Assembly (NCBI GenBank): GCA_964384215.1
Contig: CAYLLB010000013.1
Span: forward strand, 1-64,000
From: JAJFUV01 sp964384215
GTDB taxonomy: Bacteria; Acidobacteriota; Terriglobia; Bryobacterales; Bryobacteraceae
DNA length: 64,000 bases
Reading direction: 5' to 3'
The notes under the pieces are model-generated. The model was not told the DNA's origin. It searched no databases and saw only the letters and a program-made list of their open reading frames with translations. Numbering within the stretch: position 1 is the stretch's first letter; each line of letters begins with the position of its first letter. Shown piece by piece: positions 60,185 through 64,000 of this stretch. The translations under genes were made by a program, and so were the position numbers.

Positions 60185-61390
60185 TTGCTTCGAAGAGTCT
60201 TCAGCGCGTTTGAGTCCCGGGATTTTCGCGTCATGTGGTCCGGCGCTTGCACGTCGAGCGTCGGAACATGGATGCAGAAGCTGGCGCAAAGCTGGCTGGT
60301 GCTCCAACTGTCTGGATCGCCGTTCCTGCTGGGACTGGACGCGTTCCTGGGCGAGATTCCCATTTTTTTCTTTTCGCTGGTCGGTGGCGTTGTTGCAGAC
60401 CGCATCGATAGGCGGCACGTCCTGCTCGCATCGCAGTTCGTACAGATGAGTTGCGCTTTCCTGCTGACCGCTTTGATCGCTTTCAAGGTGGTGGCAGTCT
60501 GGCAGATTCTGACGCTTTCCTGTGTCGTGGGTTTCGCGCAGGCCTTCGGCGGCCCCGCCTACCAGGCGCTGATCCCGGCACTGGTGAAGCCCGGCGACGT
60601 CTCGAACGCCATCGCTATGAACTCGATCCAGTTCAACATGGCACGCGTCATCGGCCCAGTCCTCGGCGGTTTGGCGCTTACGCAATTGGGAGCGGCGTGG
60701 TGTTTCGGCCTGAACGGTCTTAGTTTCGTGGCCGTCATCATCTCGATCCTGAGCCTGCGCCTCAGGTTCGTGCCGAGAGGGGACGGCTCCTCCATACTCG
60801 ACAGCATGCGGCAGGGATTCGGCTTCATACGTGGCAAACCGGGAATGGCGGCCCTGATCCTGTTGGCGTTTCTGGCCACCATGCTCGGCGTCCCCCTGAT
60901 GGTCTTTCTGCCCGTGTTCGCCAAGGACGTTTTCCGGCAGGGCCCCACGATTTACACGCTGCTGCTGGCGTTTTCTGGTGCGGGTTCGATCGCCGGGGCG
61001 CTGTCGGTGGCGGCCATGGGCAACCATCCGCACAAAGGGCGCGTGATCGTGATAACGATGGCCGTGCTGGGTCTGTTCATGGTGGGTTTCTCGCTCTCGC
61101 GGTGGCTGCCCATGAGCTGCGTGCTGGTCTTCATGAGCGGCGCATTGACGATCGTAGTCTTCGCCACCCTGGGTTCATTGGTGCAATTGCTCACGCGCGA
61201 TGAGATGCGCGGACGCGTGATGAGCGTTTACAACGTCGCCTTCCGCGGCGGCATGCCCATGGGGAGCTTGCTGGCCGGCTCGCTGGCGCCCGCCCTCACC
61301 GCGCCGGTGGTCCTGGCGGTCTATGGTGTGCTGATGAGCCTGCTGGGGCTATACTTTCTGGTTGTGCAGCGTGAAGTGGCGGCCTTATAG
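60185..61390 (+). CDS. MFS transporter, EntS-like exporter family
   Basis: A 401-aa polytopic membrane protein with about 12 helices. The motif-A loop is GGVVADRIDRRHVLL (about 60-75), and the opening FESRDFRVMWSGACTSSVGTWMQ is typical of the MFS_3/enterobactin-exporter group, which extrudes siderophores, drugs or metabolites. The start is a TTG at 60185 with AGGA about 9 nt upstream; no in-frame ATG lies early enough to preserve helix 1. The last bases of its stop overlap a possible GTG of the next gene. Confidence 0.85.
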   Translation: MLRRVFSAFESRDFRVMWSGACTSSVGTWMQKLAQSWLVLQLSGSPFLLGLDAFLGEIPIFFFSLVGGVVADRIDRRHVLLASQFVQMSCAFLLTALIAFKVVAVWQILTLSCVVGFAQAFGGPAYQALIPALVKPGDVSNAIAMNSIQFNMARVIGPVLGGLALTQLGAAWCFGLNGLSFVAVIISILSLRLRFVPRGDGSSILDSMRQGFGFIRGKPGMAALILLAFLATMLGVPLMVFLPVFAKDVFRQGPTIYTLLLAFSGAGSIAGALSVAAMGNHPHKGRVIVITMAVLGLFMVGFSLSRWLPMSCVLVFMSGALTIVVFATLGSLVQLLTRDEMRGRVMSVYNVAFRGGMPMGSLLAGSLAPALTAPVVLAVYGVLMSLLGLYFLVVQREVAAL

Positions 61391-61404
61391 TGAGTAGACT
61401 CGAC

Positions 61405-62094
61405 ATGCGAACCCTGATCACTTCCGGAGTGGCCCTCCTCGTGCTCAGCGCAACCGGCACGGCCGGCGAACTGGAAGACGCGCGTGACCGGCAGGACCGC
61501 GCCGCACTCGAAAAGAAGATCGCCGAACTGGCGGTGACCGCCGCGCGACAGCCTAATCAAGCCGAGGCGCACTATTCCCTGGCGCTCGCCCAATCCTACC
61601 TGGCCGAGATCGCATTGGAACTGCGAGACAAGACCTTGGCCAAGAACTCCGCGGAGGCAGGCATCAAGTCCGCCGAGCGAGCCACGGCGCTCCGGCCGGA
61701 TTTATCCGAATACCAGCGCGTCCTCGGCACCCTATGCGGGCAGGTCATCCCGGCGAACGTGCTGTCGGGCCTGCGTTACGGCAAGTGCGCCCAGGACGCG
61801 GTAGCTAAAGCTATCAAGTTGGACCCGAAGTCTTCCATGGCATACGTGAGCCGCGGCGTGGGCAACTACTATCTACCGCCCGCCCTCGGGGGAGGCCCGG
61901 AACTGGCCATCAAGGATTTCCAACGCGCCATCCAATTGAAGCCGGGGAACGCTGAAGCCTACCTTTGGTTGGGAATTGCTCTGCGTAAGCTGAATCGCAA
62001 CGCGCAGGCCCGCGAGGCTTTCAACAAATCGCTTGAGTTGAACCCCCGCCGGGTCTGGGTGCGGCGTCAAATGGAGAAGACGCCGGCGCAATGA
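61405..62094 (+). CDS. Secreted TPR-repeat protein
   Basis: A protein of about 229 aa with a signal peptide (LITSGVALLVLSATGTAGE) and TPR helices, clearest at NQAEAHYSLALAQSYLAE and the C-terminal GNAEAYLWLGIALRKLNRNAQAREAFNKSLELNP. It probably mediates protein-protein contacts in the periplasm. GTG 61390 is an alternative start sharing a base with the transporter stop. It overlaps the following membrane protein gene in an ATGA junction. Confidence 0.75.
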   Translation: MRTLITSGVALLVLSATGTAGELEDARDRQDRAALEKKIAELAVTAARQPNQAEAHYSLALAQSYLAEIALELRDKTLAKNSAEAGIKSAERATALRPDLSEYQRVLGTLCGQVIPANVLSGLRYGKCAQDAVAKAIKLDPKSSMAYVSRGVGNYYLPPALGGGPELAIKDFQRAIQLKPGNAEAYLWLGIALRKLNRNAQAREAFNKSLELNPRRVWVRRQMEKTPAQ

Positions 62095-63752
62095 AAGGCG
62101 CGCGCTGGATCGTCGCCCTGGGCGTAATAGGGATTACCGCCCTGAGCTTTCTTGTCTACCCGGGTTGCACATACCTTCAGTCGGACACGCAGATCTATGT
62201 GCCGATCCTCGAGCGGCTTTACAATCCCGCCTTGTTCGCCAACGACCCGATGGCCACCGATCCGCACGTCTCGTTCACCATCCTGGATGAAGTGTCCATC
62301 GCCGTGCGCAAGGCGACCGGCTTGGGCTTCCGCGAGATCCTGTTTGGACAGCAGGCGCTCGCGAGGGCCGCGGGCATCCTGGGCGTGTTTTTCCTCGCCT
62401 CGGCGCTGGGACTCGCGCGCGGCCCGTCGCTCCTGGTAGCCGCCCTATTCGGGCTGGGCACTTGGATTTACGGCCCCACTGTGATGAGCGTGGAGTTGGA
62501 AGCCGTCCCGCGCGGGTTTGCCGTCCCTCTCGTCCTGTTGGGCGTGGGCCTGGCGGCGAACGGCCGGGATCTCGCCGCAGGCATCGCAGTAGGCATCGCC
62601 TTCCTGTACCAGCCGCCCGCCGTGTACCCGTTCTGGATTGTCTACTTCCTGCTCACGCTGTGGCCCGGCAAACCTGAAGTCATGCAGCGGCGAATCCTTG
62701 GCCTCATGCCGCTGCTGGGAGCAGTGCTGCTGCTGTTCCTGATGTCCCGCTGGCAGATCGGCGAAACGGAGAAGCAGGAATTCCTCAGCCGCATCGACCT
62801 GGCGCAGGAAAAGCTCCAGCGGTTCCGCGCGCCTTACAACTGGATTTCCATCTGGGGTAGTACTCTGACCTGGCACTATCTGATTTCGTGGCTGCTGGGC
62901 CTTGCCGCCTGCTTCCGTCTGCGGCGCTCGGCGAGCCAGGACCTGAATTTCCTGTTCCTCGGGCTACCGGCCGTCGGCCTGGCCAGCGTGCCGGTTTCTT
63001 ACCTCCTGCTCGAGAAATGGAAGCTCGCCATCATCCCGCAGTTCCAGCCCATGCGTGCTCTGCTGTTCGTCACGGTTGTGTTGCTGGTCGCCGCCGGTGC
63101 GGCCGGCTTGAAAGCCGCCTCGGACAAGCGGCTGATCGAAGGAGTGGCCTGGCTGTGGGTGGCCTTCCTCGTTCCCATGCAATTGCGCTTCGAGCAGCTT
63201 TGGACGCTACCGTTGTCCGGCATGGTGGCCCGGCGCGTGCTGCTGGCCCTCGCGCTGGCCGTTGGCGCGGGGTTGGCTGCCTGTTCGGGCAACTGGTCCA
63301 GACGCTGGTCCGCCGCCGCGCTGGCGTGCATGATGGTGCTGCCGTTCCCAATGACGCCGGCCCTCTCCGGGCTTCGGAAGGCTTCACCCGCCGAACCGCC
63401 CGAACTACGTCAGCTCGCCGGTTGGGCTCGCGCCGAAACCCCGGCTGGCGCGGTTTTCCTTTTCCCCGATGCCGGCAAGGGACTGGAGCCGGGTGTCTTC
63501 CGCGCCTTGGCCCTGAGGGCGGTCTATGTGGACTGGAAGAGCGGCGGCCAGGTGAACTACCTCCGCCAATTCAGCGAGAGGTGGTGGGAACGGTGGCGGC
63601 AAAATGCGTCGACCCGGCCCGGTCCGGAAGCCCTTCCCCGATACGCCGGTTGGGGAGTGGATTACATCGTGCTCCGACCCGAACACCGCCTTCCCGGCCG
63701 CACGGCTGCTTATGAAAACAGCCGGTTCCTCGTGTACAGAACTTCGCTTTAA
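62091..63752 (+). CDS. Polytopic membrane protein, possible GT-C-type glycosyltransferase
   Basis: A 553-aa protein with about ten to twelve membrane helices and a C-terminal soluble domain (about 430-553). An early extracytoplasmic loop (YPGCTYLQSDTQIYVPILERLYNP) has an Asp typical of GT-C enzymes that use lipid-linked sugars. The C-terminal domain contains AVYVDWKSGGQVNYLRQF and WGVDYIVLRP, as in membrane proteins of unknown function with a released catalytic-like domain. Assignment as glycosyltransferase is tentative. Start is in an ATGA overlap with the TPR gene. Confidence 0.65.
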   Translation: MKGARWIVALGVIGITALSFLVYPGCTYLQSDTQIYVPILERLYNPALFANDPMATDPHVSFTILDEVSIAVRKATGLGFREILFGQQALARAAGILGVFFLASALGLARGPSLLVAALFGLGTWIYGPTVMSVELEAVPRGFAVPLVLLGVGLAANGRDLAAGIAVGIAFLYQPPAVYPFWIVYFLLTLWPGKPEVMQRRILGLMPLLGAVLLLFLMSRWQIGETEKQEFLSRIDLAQEKLQRFRAPYNWISIWGSTLTWHYLISWLLGLAACFRLRRSASQDLNFLFLGLPAVGLASVPVSYLLLEKWKLAIIPQFQPMRALLFVTVVLLVAAGAAGLKAASDKRLIEGVAWLWVAFLVPMQLRFEQLWTLPLSGMVARRVLLALALAVGAGLAACSGNWSRRWSAAALACMMVLPFPMTPALSGLRKASPAEPPELRQLAGWARAETPAGAVFLFPDAGKGLEPGVFRALALRAVYVDWKSGGQVNYLRQFSERWWERWRQNASTRPGPEALPRYAGWGVDYIVLRPEHRLPGRTAAYENSRFLVYRTSL

Positions 63753-63783
63753 TCCCCCTTGCGTTAGGTGATAGACTGTTGAC

Positions 63784-64000
63784 ATGAGAATCTGGACATT
63801 CGTAACCGCATTGACACTCGCGTTCACATTGGGACTTGCAGCAGCGGACACAGGTCACATCAAAGCCCGCGGCAAGCCGGGGCGCGCGGGCATTTTTGTG
63901 GACGGTAAGTACGTTGGGCCGGCCGTGCGATTTTCGGTTCCAGAGAAGTATGCCGTGGATCCTGGTGAACACGAGATCACTGTCAAGGATCCCCGTTACG
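63784..64000 (+). CDS. PEGA-type secreted protein, truncated by window end
   Basis: An open frame of 72 codons running off the window. It has a signal peptide (FVTALTLAFTLGLAAA) and the start of a PEGA-like surface domain (GRAGIFVDGKYVGPAVRF, DPGEHEITVKDP). PEGA modules are small beta folds on secreted or surface proteins. It starts 31 bp after the membrane protein gene and is likely part of the same operon. Full length unknown. Confidence 0.7.
   Translation, partial: MRIWTFVTALTLAFTLGLAAADTGHIKARGKPGRAGIFVDGKYVGPAVRFSVPEKYAVDPGEHEITVKDPRY

Noticed and set aside
1..64000. tRNA, rRNA, CRISPR arrays, insertion sequences and prophage genes
   Set aside because: No gap contains a tRNA-like cloverleaf, no regularly spaced repeats were seen, and no transposase or integrase motif occurs in any reading frame examined.

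Overview
The window looks like chromosome from a GC-rich soil-type Acidobacteriota, most like the Bryobacteraceae / Solibacter group. This is inferred from gene content: two very large TonB-dependent-receptor-like proteins with an N-terminal carboxypeptidase-regulatory-like domain, many glycan-active secreted proteins, DUF1080 and Gfo/Idh/MocA proteins with twin-arginine N-termini, orphan FtsX/MacB-type permeases, PD40-TPR proteins and the SusC-like receptor/regulator pairing typical of that group. No rRNA, tRNA, CRISPR array, transposase or phage gene was seen. Coding density is high and operons with 1-4 bp stop/start overlaps (ATGA, TGATG) are common. Layout: 0-2.7 kb, xylose-isomerase-like enzyme, cdsA and uppS (envelope lipid precursors). 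2.8-11.1 kb, a secreted six-hairpin-like protein converging on a five-gene minus-strand sugar operon (secreted glycosidase-like protein, SDR, DegT aminotransferase, L-arabinokinase-like GHMP kinase, EamA transporter). 11.2-13.9 kb, a membrane-free MgtE-like sensor protein followed by an Nramp-family transporter with Mg2+-type rather than Mn/Fe-type binding motifs. 14-20.1 kb, FAH-family protein, two orphan ABC permeases, TPR-SPOR protein, small secreted protein and glycosylasparaginase. 20.1-23.8 kb, polyprenol-phosphate sugar transferase, small membrane protein, a single-module ClpB-like AAA+ ATPase behind a convincing sigma-54 promoter, and a UroD-family protein; a 30-bp palindrome lies across the convergent gene ends. 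23.8-42.5 kb, two receptor modules: (i) PD40-TPR protein, receptor, GH42-like protein; (ii) a divergent membrane-anchored regulator, receptor, parallel beta-helix protein. A quinone-oxidoreductase-like gene, a CcmD-like 51-aa protein and a mannonate-dehydratase-like gene lie between them. 42.6-48.2 kb, a five-gene operon (Gfo/Idh, double DUF1080, second Gfo/Idh, TIM-barrel isomerase/lyase, sulfatase) that reads as an oxidative 3-keto-glycoside degradation pathway. 48.7-53.3 kb, a complete group 3b-type NAD(P)-linked [NiFe] hydrogenase operon with an embedded cyclic-nucleotide-binding protein. 53.5-57.3 kb, XdhC, MobA-like nucleotidyltransferase and AsmA-like protein (molybdenum hydroxylase maturation plus envelope). 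57.3-64 kb, a plus-strand run: HAD phosphatase, a degenerate hybrid histidine kinase lacking its phosphorylation residues, secreted protein, MFS transporter, TPR protein, polytopic membrane protein and a truncated PEGA-type protein at the window edge. Overall the genes suggest an aerobic or facultative heterotroph that takes up and dismantles plant or microbial glycans, with hydrogen metabolism as an accessory. The most promising leads are the Nramp/MgtE pair, the exported oxidative glycoside-cleavage operon, the sigma-54-driven AAA+ gene and the pseudo-hybrid kinase.
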